From contig NZ_SPQK01000005.1 in the NCBI RefSeq assembly GCF_004570875.1, forward strand, positions 173,049 through 237,048: 64,000 nt of DNA. Direction: 5' to 3'. The notes under the pieces were generated by a model. The model ran no database searches. It was not told the DNA's origin and saw only the letters and a list, made by a program, of their open reading frames with translations. The DNA comes from Blastococcus sp. CT_GayMR16 (GTDB lineage: Bacteria > Actinomycetota > Actinomycetes > Mycobacteriales > Geodermatophilaceae). Both the position numbers and the translations under genes were made by a program. Shown here in pieces: positions 9,640-18,536 of the stretch (position 1 is the first letter of the stretch; each line of letters begins with the position of its first letter).

Positions 9640-10828
9640 CGCCCTGCCGGCGTGCGCACGCGCCCACGGCGGCGGCGACGGCCTCGGCCACGCGCCGGTC
9701 GAGCGGGCTCGGCACCACGTAGTCCGCGCGCACCTCGTCACCGACGACGTCGGCGATCGCGGCCGCCGCAGCCAGCTTCATCTCCTCGGTGATGCTGTGT
9801 GCGCCGGCGTCGATGGCGCCGCGGAAGATGCCCGGGAACGCGAGCACGTTGTTGATCTGGTTCGGCAGGTCGCTGCGCCCGGTGGCGACGACGGCCGCGT
9901 ACTTGGCCGCCATCTGCGGATCGACCTCGGGAATGGGGTTGGCCAGGGAGAAGACGATGCAGTTCGGCGCCATCGCGGCGATCGCCGACTCCGGCACCGA
10001 TCCGCCCGAGAGACCCAGGTAGACGTCGGCCCCGCGGAGCGCGTCCACCATCGTCCCGGCATTGCCCGTGCGGTTGGTGTTCTCGACCAGCCACTGCTTG
10101 GTGGGGGTGAGGTCGGCGCGGCCGGCGTGCAGGATCCCCTGCGAGTCGGCCACGGCGATGTCGCCGACGCCTGCCTCGAGCAGGATCTTGGTGCACGCGA
10201 CGCCGGCGGCTCCGGCGCCGGCGACGACGACCCGCAGGTCCGCCAGTTCGCGGCCGACCACCTTCATCGCGTTGCGCAGTGCGGCCAGGACGACGATCGC
10301 CGTCCCGTGCTGGTCGTCGTGCATGACCGGGATGTCGAGCCGCTCCCGCAGCCGCGCCTCGATCTCGAAGCAGCGCGGGGCGCTGATGTCCTCGAGGTTG
10401 ATCCCGCCGAAGGACGGCGCGATCGCCACGACCGTCTCGACGATCTGGTCGACGTCGTTGGTCGACAGGACGATCGGGACCGCGGACAGCCCGCCGAACT
10501 CCGCGAACAGGCAGGCCTTGCCCTCCATCACCGGCAGGGAGGCGGCCGGTCCGATGTTGCCCAGGCCGAGGACCGCCGAGCCGTCGGAGACCACCGCGAC
10601 GACGCGGGGCGCCCAGGTGAAGCGGCGCGCGAGTTCCGGCTCGGCGGCGATGGCGCTGGAGACGCGGGCGACACCCGGCGTGTAGGTCAGGGCGAGGTCG
10701 GCGATCGACTCGATCGAGCGGGTCGGCACCACCGACAGCTTGCCGCCCTCGTGGACCGCGAACGCCGGGTCGTCGGCGAATCGGTCGGCGCGCTGGTCCG
10801 TCTCGGTCTGGTTGCCGCCCATGGTCAT
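9629..10828 (-). CDS. NAD(P)-dependent malic enzyme (oxaloacetate-decarboxylating)
   Basis: A 399-residue short-form bacterial malic enzyme converting malate to pyruvate and CO2. Visible residues are Tyr49 in LALTYTPGV, Lys104 in MEGKACL, metal ligands Glu147/Asp148 (INLEDISAP) and Asp171/Asp172 (MHDDQHGTA), and the dinucleotide-binding VVAGAGAAG at 201-209. NANQINN-type C-terminal residues appear as LPNQINNVL. There is no C-terminal phosphotransacetylase domain, which separates it from MaeB. NAD versus NADP preference is not determined here. It overlaps the upstream plus-strand gene tail to tail, and 35 bp separate it from sodX on the same strand. Confidence 0.95.
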   Translation of the reverse strand: MTMGGNQTETDQRADRFADDPAFAVHEGGKLSVVPTRSIESIADLALTYTPGVARVSSAIAAEPELARRFTWAPRVVAVVSDGSAVLGLGNIGPAASLPVMEGKACLFAEFGGLSAVPIVLSTNDVDQIVETVVAIAPSFGGINLEDISAPRCFEIEARLRERLDIPVMHDDQHGTAIVVLAALRNAMKVVGRELADLRVVVAGAGAAGVACTKILLEAGVGDIAVADSQGILHAGRADLTPTKQWLVENTNRTGNAGTMVDALRGADVYLGLSGGSVPESAIAAMAPNCIVFSLANPIPEVDPQMAAKYAAVVATGRSDLPNQINNVLAFPGIFRGAIDAGAHSITEEMKLAAAAAIADVVGDEVRADYVVPSPLDRRVAEAVAAAVGACARRQGVTV

Positions 10829-10863
10829 CGCAGCGTAATCGCGGTGCCCTGCGGTGCGCGTGG

Positions 10864-11247
10864 TCAGGTCTCCGGGAAGGGTTGCGAGGGCAGCCGGCCG
10901 GGGCGCGGGCGCAGCCGGCCGACCACCTTCCCCACGACGACGGCGACACCGAAGGCGCGGCTGTCGTCGGTGATCAGCCGGTTGTCCCCCTCGACCCAGT
11001 GACCACCGGGAACGGCCCGGCGCACGCGCTTGACGACCAGCAGGTCCGGCCGCGAGGGGAACCGGGCGAGGACGACGTCCCCGGGGCGCACCGCGGCGGT
11101 CGAGCGCACCCGGCGCACGAGCAGCCGGTCACCGGAACGAACGGTCGGGACCATCGACGGGCCGGTCACCCGGGCCATCGCCCAGGCGCTCGGCAGGGGC
11201 GGGACCGGCTCCGGGCCCGCTTCTCCCACTCTGTCGCTGTCGATCAC
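10864..11247 (-). CDS. sodX: NiSOD maturation protease, type I signal peptidase family
   Basis: A 127-residue small S26 peptidase starting at GTG 11247; GTG 11229 is an alternative. The catalytic Ser31 sits in VTGPSMVPT and the general base Lys73 in DLLVVKRV, with VEGDNRLITDDSRAFG as the conserved downstream box. No N-terminal membrane anchor is evident, unlike housekeeping Lep. It is divergent from sodN with a 51-bp gap. In known systems SodX removes the sodN propeptide to expose His1. The shared intergenic region probably holds both promoters. Assignment rests on family plus context. Confidence 0.92.
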   Translation of the reverse strand: MIDSDRVGEAGPEPVPPLPSAWAMARVTGPSMVPTVRSGDRLLVRRVRSTAAVRPGDVVLARFPSRPDLLVVKRVRRAVPGGHWVEGDNRLITDDSRAFGVAVVVGKVVGRLRPRPGRLPSQPFPET

Positions 11248-11253
11248 CGCGGG

Positions 11254-11259
11254 TAGGGT
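11254..11259 (+). promoter_or_regulatory. Candidate -10 box (TAGGGT) for sodN
   Basis: TAGGGT lies 39 bp upstream of the sodN start in the short sodX-sodN divergent gap. The matching -35 position (CTGTCG, 11231-11236) is weak. A Shine-Dalgarno GGAGG near 11287 precedes the ATG. Confidence 0.35.
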
Positions 11260-11298
11260 CGCAGACGACCCAACCCCACGACATCCGGAGGCACGTCC

Positions 11299-11700
11299 AT
11301 GCGTTTTCCCCGCATGTTCTCCGCCGTGGAGGCCACCGCTCACTGCGACCTCCCGTGCGGCGTCTACGACCCGGCTCAGGCCCGCATCGAGGCCGAGTCC
11401 GTCAAGGCGATCCAGGAGAAGTACCAGGGCAACGAGGACCCGGTCTTCCGTACCCGCGCGATCCTGATCAAGGAGCAGCGGGCGGAGCTGGTCAAGCACC
11501 ACCTGTGGGTGCTGTGGACCGACTACTTCAAGCCCCCGCACTTCGAGAAGTACCCGCAGCTGCACGAGCTGTTCAACAAGGCCACCAAGCAGGCCGGTGC
11601 GGCCGGCGGCAAGGGCAGCATGGACCCGGCGGAGGGGCAGAAGCTCCTCGACCTGATCGCCGAGATCGACAAGATCTTCTGGGAGACCAAGGCCGCCTGA
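11299..11700 (+). CDS. sodN: Nickel-containing superoxide dismutase
   Basis: A 133-residue NiSOD precursor that dismutates superoxide in the cytoplasm. A 14-residue propeptide (MRFPRMFSAVEATA) precedes the nickel hook HCDLPCGVYDP; after processing His15, Cys16 and Cys20 become His1, Cys2 and Cys6. The C-terminal part forms the four-helix bundle. GGAGG about 9 bases upstream supports the ATG. The SodX-type protease needed for processing is encoded divergently next door. In Streptomyces sodN is induced by nickel; no operator is identified here. A dispersed repeat follows directly and may end the transcript. Confidence 0.97.
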   Translation: MRFPRMFSAVEATAHCDLPCGVYDPAQARIEAESVKAIQEKYQGNEDPVFRTRAILIKEQRAELVKHHLWVLWTDYFKPPHFEKYPQLHELFNKATKQAGAAGGKGSMDPAEGQKLLDLIAEIDKIFWETKAA

Positions 11701-11701
11701 T

Positions 11702-11758
11702 GAAGGACCCCGTCCTCCTCACCCCTCGCACGCTCGGGGCGAGCCTCGGGACGGGGCC
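11702..11758 (+). repeat. Dispersed intergenic repeat, copy B
   Basis: A 57-bp element begins 2 bases after the sodN stop. Its outer arms GGACCCCGTCC and GGACGGGGCC pair, and the centre carries CCCCTCGCACGCTCGGGG. The copy at 63466-63523 is virtually identical. The position at a 3' end and the hairpin form suggest a terminator role, although no T-tract follows. Confidence 0.85.
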
Positions 11759-11845
11759 ACGGCGCTGTCGGGTCACCCATTGACGGGGACCCGGCAGCGC
11801 TGCCGTGTGTGACCTGTTCGATCCCGGCGAGTTCGCGCACGCGCC

Positions 11846-11851
11846 TAGGGT
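11846..11851 (+). promoter_or_regulatory. Candidate -10 box (TAGGGT) for leaderless PP2C gene
   Basis: TAGGGT ends 6 bases before the ATG at 11858, with no Shine-Dalgarno sequence between. The spacing fits a leaderless transcript. Confidence 0.5.
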
Positions 11852-11857
11852 CTGCCT

Positions 11858-13108
11858 ATGCGCGGCTCGGAGAGTCCCTTGATCGACGTCGGCGCACTTC
11901 TGGAGAAGGTCGAGGCGGCCGCACCGATCGACTCGGTGCCCGCTGTGGCGGCCGCCCTCGGGGACATGGTCGGCGCCCGCGAGGTGAATCTGCTGATCGC
12001 CGACTTCAGCGGGCGGGCGCTCGTCCGCCTCACCTCCGCCGCACGGGTGGACGGCGCCCGTAGCCAGGGCAGGGACGAGCAGGCCGAGACGCTGCCCCTG
12101 GCGGGCACGCACTACGACCGGGTGCTGCGGACGCAGCAGCCCGACGTGCAGGCGCTCGACGACGGCGCGCGGATGACGGTTCCGGTCACCGACCGCGGCG
12201 ACGCCATCGGTCTCCTCGAGCTGGTCCTCCCCCGGCACCCCTCCCCGGAGGAGGTCGCCGACATCAGCAGCGCCGCCCACGCCCTGTCCTACGTCGTCAT
12301 CGCCGCCCGCCGGCACACCGACGTCTTCGAGTGGGGCCAGCGCTCGTCGCCCTTCGCCCTGGCGGCGGAGATCCAGCGGCGGCTGCTGCCGGCCTCCTAC
12401 ACGTGCGAGGCGGGCCAGTTCACCCTCGCGGGATGGCTCGAGCCGGCCAGCTCCGTGGGCGGCGACACCTTCGACTACACGCTGGACCGCGACTCCCTGC
12501 AGATCTCCATCACCGACGCCGTCGGCCACCAGGTGGCGGCAGCTCTGCTGGCGACGCTGCTCGTCGGCGGGCTTCGCAACGGCCGGCGGAAGGGCCTCGA
12601 CCTCGGGGAGCAGGCCCGCTACGCCAACGACTCGCTCGCCGAGAACGCAGGCGCCGGCCAGTTCGTCACCGGCCAGCTGATGCGCGTCGACCTGCACGAC
12701 GGGACCGCGGCGATCGTCAACGCGGGCCACCCGTTCCCGCTGCGGCTGCGGAAGGGGAAGGTCGAGGAGGTGCAGTTGCGCATCGAGGCGCCGTTCGGCG
12801 TCCTTCCCGGCAAGCGCTTCGACGTCCAGGAGTTCCCGCTGGAGCCGGGCGATCGGATCGTCCTGCTGACCGATGGCATGCAGGAGCGCAACGCGGTCAA
12901 CCTCGACGTCGCCGACGCGCTCGCGAAGAGCGCCGACCTCCACCCTCGGGAGGTGGTCCACGAGCTCGGCGCGGCCGTCCTGGACGCCACCGGTGGCGAC
13001 CTGCGCGACGACGCGACGATGGTCTGCCTCGACTGGTACGGCGGCCCCCCGCGCGGCCGCACGACCGCGTACGGAGCCGATCCCGAGCGCGCGTCGGGAC
13101 CGGCCTGA
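11858..13108 (+). CDS. GAF-domain PP2C (SpoIIE/RsbU-type) serine/threonine phosphatase
   Basis: A 416-residue regulator. Residues about 20-145 resemble a GAF-like sensory domain. The C-terminal 240 residues are a SpoIIE/RsbU phosphatase: SSVGGDTFDYTL and ITDAVGHQVAAALLA give the first metal-binding Asp residues, NAGHPFPLRL follows, and LLTDGMQERN and LRDDATMVCLDW give the later ones. Such phosphatases usually dephosphorylate anti-anti-sigma factors in partner-switching stress pathways. No anti-sigma or STAS gene is adjacent, so its target lies elsewhere. It is soluble, with no membrane segment. Confidence 0.88.
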   Translation: MRGSESPLIDVGALLEKVEAAAPIDSVPAVAAALGDMVGAREVNLLIADFSGRALVRLTSAARVDGARSQGRDEQAETLPLAGTHYDRVLRTQQPDVQALDDGARMTVPVTDRGDAIGLLELVLPRHPSPEEVADISSAAHALSYVVIAARRHTDVFEWGQRSSPFALAAEIQRRLLPASYTCEAGQFTLAGWLEPASSVGGDTFDYTLDRDSLQISITDAVGHQVAAALLATLLVGGLRNGRRKGLDLGEQARYANDSLAENAGAGQFVTGQLMRVDLHDGTAAIVNAGHPFPLRLRKGKVEEVQLRIEAPFGVLPGKRFDVQEFPLEPGDRIVLLTDGMQERNAVNLDVADALAKSADLHPREVVHELGAAVLDATGGDLRDDATMVCLDWYGGPPRGRTTAYGADPERASGPA

Positions 13109-13158
13109 CCCCGGACGCCCGGACCGCCCCAGACGCGGGCCGGTACCGTTTGGCCACC

Positions 13159-13824
13159 ATGCGCATCGACCGGGCCGGGTGGCCTTTCATCACCGGACCC
13201 TTGGCCCCTGCGGCCCTCCTCGCCATCGCCGGGCGCGCGAGCGGCCGCCGCTGGCCGCGGACGCTCGCCTGGCCGTTCCTGGGCCTCTCGGCCTACATGG
13301 CCCTCTTCTTCCGCGACCCCGACCGGCGCTGCGACACCACCCCACCGGCAGCCGACGAGGTCCTCTCCCCCGCCGACGGCGTGGTGATGGTGGCCGGGGA
13401 GCCGCAGGCCGGCGTCGCCCCCGAGGGCGACTGGCAGCAGGTCAGCGTCTTCCTGTCCGTCGTCGACGTGCACGTCAACCGGTCGCCCTACCGGGGCGAG
13501 GTCGTCGAGAGCTCCTACCGGAAGGGCAGCTTCCTCGCCGCCTACCGCAAGGAGTCCGCGCACCGGAACGAGCGCAGCGAGCTGTGGATGCGCGACGGTG
13601 ACCGGACCGTCGTCTTCCGGCAGATCGTCGGCGTCCTCGCCCGGCGGATCGTGACCCGTACCGGTCCCGGTGACGAGCTGGCCACCGGGGAGCGTATGGG
13701 CCTGATGAAGTTCGGCTCCCGGATGGACGTGTTCCTGCCGCCCGAGTGCACGATCACCGTGACGAAGGGCCAGCGCGTGCGCGGCGGCGAGACCGTCATC
13801 GCCCGCTGGCCCGCGGCCGGCTGA
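13159..13824 (+). CDS. psd: Phosphatidylserine decarboxylase proenzyme, short form
   Basis: A 221-residue pyruvoyl-dependent enzyme making phosphatidylethanolamine from phosphatidylserine. Key segments are VLSPADGVVM, VDVHVNRSPYRGEV and the C-terminal MKFGSRMDVFLP, where self-cleavage between Gly and Ser would create the pyruvoyl group. The short length and FGSR site match the archaeal/actinobacterial Psd type. An N-terminal hydrophobic stretch (residues 10-50) may anchor it to the membrane. TACCGT at 13144-13149 lies 9 bases before the start. pssA begins 8 bp downstream, giving successive steps of one pathway from one transcript. Confidence 0.95.
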   Translation: MRIDRAGWPFITGPLAPAALLAIAGRASGRRWPRTLAWPFLGLSAYMALFFRDPDRRCDTTPPAADEVLSPADGVVMVAGEPQAGVAPEGDWQQVSVFLSVVDVHVNRSPYRGEVVESSYRKGSFLAAYRKESAHRNERSELWMRDGDRTVVFRQIVGVLARRIVTRTGPGDELATGERMGLMKFGSRMDVFLPPECTITVTKGQRVRGGETVIARWPAAG

Positions 13825-13831
13825 GCCGGCC

Positions 13832-14629
13832 ATGCCCTCGACCCGGCGCACGACCACCGAGTTCGTCCGCGGCTCCGTCCGCGGGAGCCGCCGGCGCGCC
13901 CTGGCGACGCTGCCCAGCCTCTTCACCCTCGGCAACATGTTCTGCGGGTTCTTCGCCATCCTGGTGTCGATCCGGGGGCAGTACAGCCTGGCCGCCGTCC
14001 TGATCGGGCTGTCGGTGGTCTTCGACATCACCGACGGCGCCGTGGCGCGTCTGGTGGGCGCGGTGACCCCCTTCGGCCTCCAGTTCGACTCCCTCGCCGA
14101 CCTGGTCTCCTTCGGGCTCGCCCCGGCACTGCTGGCGTTCACCCTGTTCTCCCAGGGCCAGGACGAGTGGGACCCGCTGGGCTGGGTGGTGTGCTTCATC
14201 TGGGTGGCGTGCGCGGCGATCCGGCTGGCGCGCTTCAACACCACCATCGACCCGACCGCCGACAAGCGGTACTTCATCGGCATGCCCAGCCCCGGGGCCG
14301 CGGGCGTCGTCCTGGCGTCGGTCTTCGCGTTCGGCGACCAGATGCAGGGCCGCGACCGCCTGTGGGTGCTGCTCGTCGTCCTCGTGCCGGCGCTCCTGAT
14401 GGTCACCAACATCCGGTTCCGCTCGTTCCGGTCGCTGGTCAGCCCCAAGAGCGGGCGGCCCTACGTGCTCATCGCGACCGCCGTCGTGCTGGTGATCGGC
14501 TTCGCGACGGTCCCGGTCGTCACCGGGATCCTCGTCGCCTACGGGTACCTGTTCGCACCGGTCCTCGTCCCGATCGTGGCGCCGCTGGCCCGCCTTCTCC
14601 CGGACCGCCTCAAGGAGGCCCTCTCATGA
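13832..14629 (+). CDS. pssA: CDP-diacylglycerol-serine O-phosphatidyltransferase
   Basis: A 265-residue integral membrane enzyme producing phosphatidylserine from CDP-diacylglycerol and serine, the substrate of Psd encoded just upstream. The CDP-alcohol phosphotransferase motif D-G-x2-A-R-x8-G-x3-D-x3-D is present: TDGAVARLVG followed by GLQFDSLADLVSFG. Six to seven hydrophobic helices follow. The basic N-terminal 30 residues precede the first helix. Its stop overlaps the next ATG (ATGA), so the GNAT gene is probably cotranslated. Confidence 0.95.
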   Translation: MPSTRRTTTEFVRGSVRGSRRRALATLPSLFTLGNMFCGFFAILVSIRGQYSLAAVLIGLSVVFDITDGAVARLVGAVTPFGLQFDSLADLVSFGLAPALLAFTLFSQGQDEWDPLGWVVCFIWVACAAIRLARFNTTIDPTADKRYFIGMPSPGAAGVVLASVFAFGDQMQGRDRLWVLLVVLVPALLMVTNIRFRSFRSLVSPKSGRPYVLIATAVVLVIGFATVPVVTGILVAYGYLFAPVLVPIVAPLARLLPDRLKEALS

Positions 14630-15114
14630 CCGTGCGGCCCGTCCGGCCCGACGACGTCCCGGCGGTCGTCGGCCTCGTCCGGGAGCTGGCCGACTACGAG
14701 AAGGCGCTGCACGAGGCACGCCTCACCGAGGAGCAGCTCACCGGCGTCCTCTTCGGCGACGCCCCTGCCTTGTTCGGCCACGTCGCCACCGGTGAGGACG
14801 GCGAGATCGTCGGGATCGCGCTGTGGTTCCTGAACTTCTCCACCTGGCGCGGCACCCACGGCATCTACCTCGAGGACCTCTACGTCTCACCGCGGCACCG
14901 CGGCGCCGGCCTGGGCCGGGAGCTGCTGCGCACGCTGGCTGCGGTCTGCGCCGAGCGCGGCTACTCGCGGCTGGAGTGGTCGGTGCTCGACTGGAACACC
15001 CCGTCGATCGAGTTCTACAAGGCCGCCGGCGCCGTCCCGATGGACGGGTGGACCGTGTTCCGGCTGACCGACGACGCCCTGACCGACTTCGCCGAACCCC
15101 GGAGCGACCGATGA
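14626..15114 (+). CDS. GNAT family N-acetyltransferase, diamine acetyltransferase-like
   Basis: A 162-residue acetyltransferase starting at ATG 14626 inside the pssA stop codon. The acetyl-CoA loop is LYVSPRHRGAGLGRELL (R-x2-G-x-G form), preceded by the beta-strand GIYLEDLYV and followed by EWSVLDWNTPSIEFYKAAGA, which is characteristic of the spermidine/diamine acetyltransferase (SSAT-like) subgroup. The substrate is unknown. Coupling to pssA and the HAD gene (both ATGA overlaps) implies one polycistronic message. Confidence 0.88.
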   Translation: MTVRPVRPDDVPAVVGLVRELADYEKALHEARLTEEQLTGVLFGDAPALFGHVATGEDGEIVGIALWFLNFSTWRGTHGIYLEDLYVSPRHRGAGLGRELLRTLAAVCAERGYSRLEWSVLDWNTPSIEFYKAAGAVPMDGWTVFRLTDDALTDFAEPRSDR

Positions 15115-15893
15115 CCACCGAGCGCACGCCGCCCGAGTGCTGGCTGACCGACATGGACGGCGTGCTCGTCCACGAGGAGAAGGCGCTCCCCGGCGCCGCG
15201 GAGTTCCTGGAGCGGCTGGTCGAGAAGCAGCGCCGGTTCCTCGTGCTCACCAACAACTCGATCTTCACCCCACGCGACCTGGCGGCCCGCCTCGCCCGCA
15301 CCGGGCTGCACGTGCCCGAGGAGTCGATCTGGACCTCCGCCCTGGCGACGGCGGACTTCCTCTCGAGCCAGCTGCCCGGCGGGTCGGCCTACGTCATCGG
15401 CGAGGCGGGCATGACCACCGCGCTCCACGAGGTCGGCTACACCCTCACCGACACCGACCCCGACTACGTCGTCCTCGGGGAGACGCGCACGTACTCGTTC
15501 GAGGCGATCACCCGGGCCGTCCGGCTGATCGGGCGCGGGGCCCGGTTCATCGCGACCAACCCCGACGTAACCGGGCCGAGCCCGGAGGGGCCGCTCCCGG
15601 CCACCGGCTCCGTCGCCGCGATGATCACCCGCGCGACCGGCGCCGACCCCTACTTCGTCGGCAAGCCCAACCCGATGATGTTCCGCAGCGCCATGAACCG
15701 GATCGAGGCCCACTCCGAGTCGACGATCATGGTCGGCGACCGCATGGACACCGACGTCGTCGCCGGCATCGAGGCCGGCCTGGAGACGGTCCTCGTCCTG
15801 TCGGGGTCGACCGCCGCGTCCGACGTGTCGCGGTTCCCGTTCCGCCCCAGCCGGATCCTGGACTCGATCGCCGACGTCATCGACCTGATCTAG
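15111..15893 (+). CDS. HAD-IIA family hydrolase (NagD-like)
   Basis: A 260-residue HAD phosphatase with a C2 cap. Motif I is LTDMDGVLVHEE (nucleophile Asp14, acid Asp16), motif II LTNNS, motif III Lys in VGKPNPMMF, motif IV MVGDRMDTDVVAG. The cap lies between residues 80 and 180. NagD-type enzymes dephosphorylate small metabolites such as nucleoside monophosphates or sugar phosphates; the physiological substrate here is not evident. The start ATG overlaps the preceding stop. It ends the psd-pssA-GNAT-HAD run. Confidence 0.9.
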   Translation: MTTERTPPECWLTDMDGVLVHEEKALPGAAEFLERLVEKQRRFLVLTNNSIFTPRDLAARLARTGLHVPEESIWTSALATADFLSSQLPGGSAYVIGEAGMTTALHEVGYTLTDTDPDYVVLGETRTYSFEAITRAVRLIGRGARFIATNPDVTGPSPEGPLPATGSVAAMITRATGADPYFVGKPNPMMFRSAMNRIEAHSESTIMVGDRMDTDVVAGIEAGLETVLVLSGSTAASDVSRFPFRPSRILDSIADVIDLI

Positions 15894-15921
15894 GGGTCGG
15901 GAGATGACCTGGGACGACGGC

Positions 15922-16908
15922 CTAGGAGTCGCGGACGAGAACCCTGGCCCGCGCGACCAGGAGGATGAGGCTGTCCGCCAGTTCAGTGGCGATGCGCAGT
16001 TCGTTTCGGAAAGCCCCGAGACAGCGGCGGACACTGTCGAGCAGCGGCGGGATCAGGTGAGCCTTCCCTGCCAGGTCCGTTCGTATGGCCTGATCAGCGC
16101 TCCAGATGTGGTGGATCAGCAGATACATCGGTTCGATCTGCAGCAGGACCATCTCCGGGTTGCGCTCGTACGTCGCCTCGACGACGCCCCCGAGCGGCGC
16201 TCTCACGTCCGCGAGGAGAGGAGTGGTGAGCTCCACCACCAACCGTTCGGTGATCACCGTGTCGGTGTGTTGGATCCAGCCCACGAATTCCATGGCCAGC
16301 AGGCGACAGGAATGAGCCCGCTGTGCCAGCTCCCTGTCGGCGGCAGATTCGAGACTCGCGAGGTCATCGACGAGCAACCGCGCCCACACAGGACGTCGCT
16401 TGCGCCCACCTTCATTGAGGTAACGCACGAAACCGAACCGCGTCCTGGAGAGCTGCACGAATTTGATGAGATCCTTTTCGTCGTCTGTTGCGCCTTGCAT
16501 GTCTGAGCGCCGCTCACCGACGTCCAGGATTTCGTCCAGATCATCTGCAGCCTGCTGGAACTGGGCCGCCTCACCCTTGATCTTCTTGACGACGTCTTCC
16601 TGAGGTCCCGATCCCGTAGGGACGCGGTCCTCACCGAACACTGCGCCGCCCACGACCTCGAGACGGTCAAGGACGTACTGCGCCTGTTCCCGGCGAAGGC
16701 GGAATGTCACCACGTACGTGGTGAGGAACGTGATCGCGACCGCGATGAAGGCGTTCTGGACGACGTCCTGCCAGAAGTCGACCCAGTCCCATGTCGGGCC
16801 GACGAGTTGCTTGATAACCGCCGCAGAGACGGCGCCGACCGACGCGATCCCCAGCGTCACCGCCGGCGAATTCAAGATCGAACGAAGCAATCGGCGCAAT
16901 ACCGTCAT
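15922..16908 (-). CDS. Unrecognised membrane-anchored protein, lower-GC orphan gene
   Basis: A 328-residue protein I do not recognise, starting at ATG 16908. Two hydrophobic helices near residues 15-35 and 48-68 lead into a basic segment and then a long, mostly helical soluble part rich in Glu, Leu and Arg, with no catalytic motif. Base composition drops clearly here (near 55-60% GC by eye, with ordinary A/T-ending codons) compared with both neighbours, suggesting horizontal acquisition. It sits convergent to the HAD gene and alone. A role in membrane sensing or phage/plasmid defence is possible but unsupported. Confidence 0.7.
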   Translation of the reverse strand: MTVLRRLLRSILNSPAVTLGIASVGAVSAAVIKQLVGPTWDWVDFWQDVVQNAFIAVAITFLTTYVVTFRLRREQAQYVLDRLEVVGGAVFGEDRVPTGSGPQEDVVKKIKGEAAQFQQAADDLDEILDVGERRSDMQGATDDEKDLIKFVQLSRTRFGFVRYLNEGGRKRRPVWARLLVDDLASLESAADRELAQRAHSCRLLAMEFVGWIQHTDTVITERLVVELTTPLLADVRAPLGGVVEATYERNPEMVLLQIEPMYLLIHHIWSADQAIRTDLAGKAHLIPPLLDSVRRCLGAFRNELRIATELADSLILLVARARVLVRDS

Positions 16909-17009
16909 GACGCCCCCGTGTCCCGGCCTGACAACCGGACACGAGGCTAGGACCGGCACGGTCACTTTGGACGGGTTGCATTCATCGACCTCATCCGAGG
17001 TCGGGCGCG

Positions 17010-17492
17010 TCAGCGGTCCAGGTAGGCGAGCCGCGCCTCCGGCGTGGCCAGGAGATAGAGCTCGGCGGCCACCAGCACCAGCACGGGCAGCCCGATCGCG
17101 GGCCGGCCGGCCTCGAACGCCGTCGTGTACGCCAGTGCCGCCAGGAGCAGTTGCAGCACGATGACGGGGCCGCGGGCCCAGCCGGCGACCCGCCACAGGC
17201 CGACCGCCGCGGTGGCGAGCAGCGCCGATCCGGCCCCGACGACCACGACCTCCGCGATCGCCCGGGACATGCTGTCGGCCGCGCTGGTCACGACCAGGTA
17301 GAGCAGCAGCACCGCCCCCACCCCGATCGCCGCCGCCTCGACGGCCACGACGACCGCGGCCCAGCGGAGCGTGCGCGGAGCCTCCGGGCGCGAACGCTCG
17401 ACGCGCGCTGCGGACGACGCGGCGGCGGCGCCGAGCAGGCGGTCGGAGCGCCGGCGGGGCGGCTGCAGCGGCACTCCCGCGGGCTCGGTCAC
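17010..17492 (-). CDS. Four-helix integral membrane protein, uncharacterised
   Basis: A 160-residue protein predicted from GTG 17492 (GTG 17498 also possible). About 40 polar N-terminal residues precede four hydrophobic helices: RWAAVVVAVEAAAIGVGA, an AIAEVVVVGAGSALL helix, PVIVLQLLLAALAYT and IGLPVLVLVAAELYLLA, with the end EARLAYLDR. Nothing catalytic is visible. Comparable small membrane proteins are common in actinobacteria. It is divergent from the lipid kinase gene with an 81-bp gap. Confidence 0.75.
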   Translation of the reverse strand: MTEPAGVPLQPPRRRSDRLLGAAAASSAARVERSRPEAPRTLRWAAVVVAVEAAAIGVGAVLLLYLVVTSAADSMSRAIAEVVVVGAGSALLATAAVGLWRVAGWARGPVIVLQLLLAALAYTTAFEAGRPAIGLPVLVLVAAELYLLATPEARLAYLDR

Positions 17493-17560
17493 GGGCACGA
17501 GATTACGCGGGAGGCCGGGAGCCAAGGCCCTTCCTCCCCGGATTCCGGCCCTCGCGTGGT

Positions 17561-17566
17561 TAGCCT
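17561..17566 (+). promoter_or_regulatory. Candidate -10 box (TAGCCT) for leaderless lipid kinase gene
   Basis: TAGCCT ends 7 bases before ATG 17574, with no Shine-Dalgarno sequence in between. Confidence 0.5.
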
Positions 17567-17573
17567 GGCGGGC

Positions 17574-18536
17574 ATGCGTGCGCTCGTGGTGGTCAATCCT
17601 GCGGCGACGAGCACCACCGCCAAGATGCGCGACGTGCTGGTCGGGGCCCTGGCCAGCGAGCTCAAGCTCGACGTCGCCGAGACCACGCACCGCGGTCACG
17701 GCCGCGAGCTCGGCGCCCAGGCGGCGGCGGAAGGCATCGATCTCGTGGTGTCCGTCGGCGGCGACGGCACCGTGAACGAGGTCGTCAACGGCCTGCTCGA
17801 GAAGGGCCCGTCGCCGCACCTGCCGATGCTGGCCGTCGTCCCCGGGGGATCGACGAACGTCTTCTCGCGGGCGCTGGGCCGCTCGCGCGATCCGGTGGAG
17901 GCGACGGCCGAGATCATCTCCTCCGTCCGCGCCGGGCGCACCCGCCTGGTGTCCCTCGGGACGGCGAGCGCGTTCGGCACCGACGAGGCCGGCGGGGGCT
18001 GGACGGAGCCGCGCTGGTTCGTCTTCGCCGCCGGCCTGGGCTTCGACGCCGAGGTCATCGCCCGCGTGGAGGCGCAGCGCGCCGAGGGACGGCGGTCCAC
18101 CGGCTCGCTGTACGTCCGGGAGGCCACCACCGCCTTCCTGCTGGGCCGCGAGCGCCGTCGTCCGGCGATGACCCTGCAGGTGCCCGGGGAGGCGCCGGTC
18201 GAGGACCTGTTCCTCTGCCTCGTCTCCAACGTCAGCCCCTGGACCTATCTGGGCGCCCGGCCGGTCAACCCCTCGCCCGAGGCGTCCTTCGACGCCGGCC
18301 TGGACGTGTTCGCGATGAGCCGGATGGGCCCGATCCGGATGCTGCGGACGCTCCGCCGGACGCTCGCCCGCGACCCCGGCACCTGGGGCCGCGGAGTGCA
18401 CCGGAGGCACGACCTCGAGGAGCTGTCGCTCACCGCCACCCGTCCCCAGGGCTGGCAGGTCGACGGCGACCACCTCGGCACCGCGACGGGCCTGCGCGTT
18501 CGCCACGTGCCGGCCGCTCTCCGGGTCGTCGCCTGA
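17574..18536 (+). CDS. Diacylglycerol kinase family lipid kinase
   Basis: A 320-residue DagK-catalytic-domain protein. The N-terminal RALVVVNPAAT and the nucleotide-binding SVGGDGTVNEVVNG (GGDGT at 62-66), then VVPGGSTNVFSRALG, match the DgkB/YegS fold. The C-terminal beta-rich domain ends HLGTATGLRVRHVP. The family phosphorylates diacylglycerol or related lipids with ATP at the membrane face. In M. tuberculosis a similar kinase gene neighbours whiB1, consistent with the order seen here. Substrate specificity is not resolved. Confidence 0.88.
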   Translation: MRALVVVNPAATSTTAKMRDVLVGALASELKLDVAETTHRGHGRELGAQAAAEGIDLVVSVGGDGTVNEVVNGLLEKGPSPHLPMLAVVPGGSTNVFSRALGRSRDPVEATAEIISSVRAGRTRLVSLGTASAFGTDEAGGGWTEPRWFVFAAGLGFDAEVIARVEAQRAEGRRSTGSLYVREATTAFLLGRERRRPAMTLQVPGEAPVEDLFLCLVSNVSPWTYLGARPVNPSPEASFDAGLDVFAMSRMGPIRMLRTLRRTLARDPGTWGRGVHRRHDLEELSLTATRPQGWQVDGDHLGTATGLRVRHVPAALRVVA

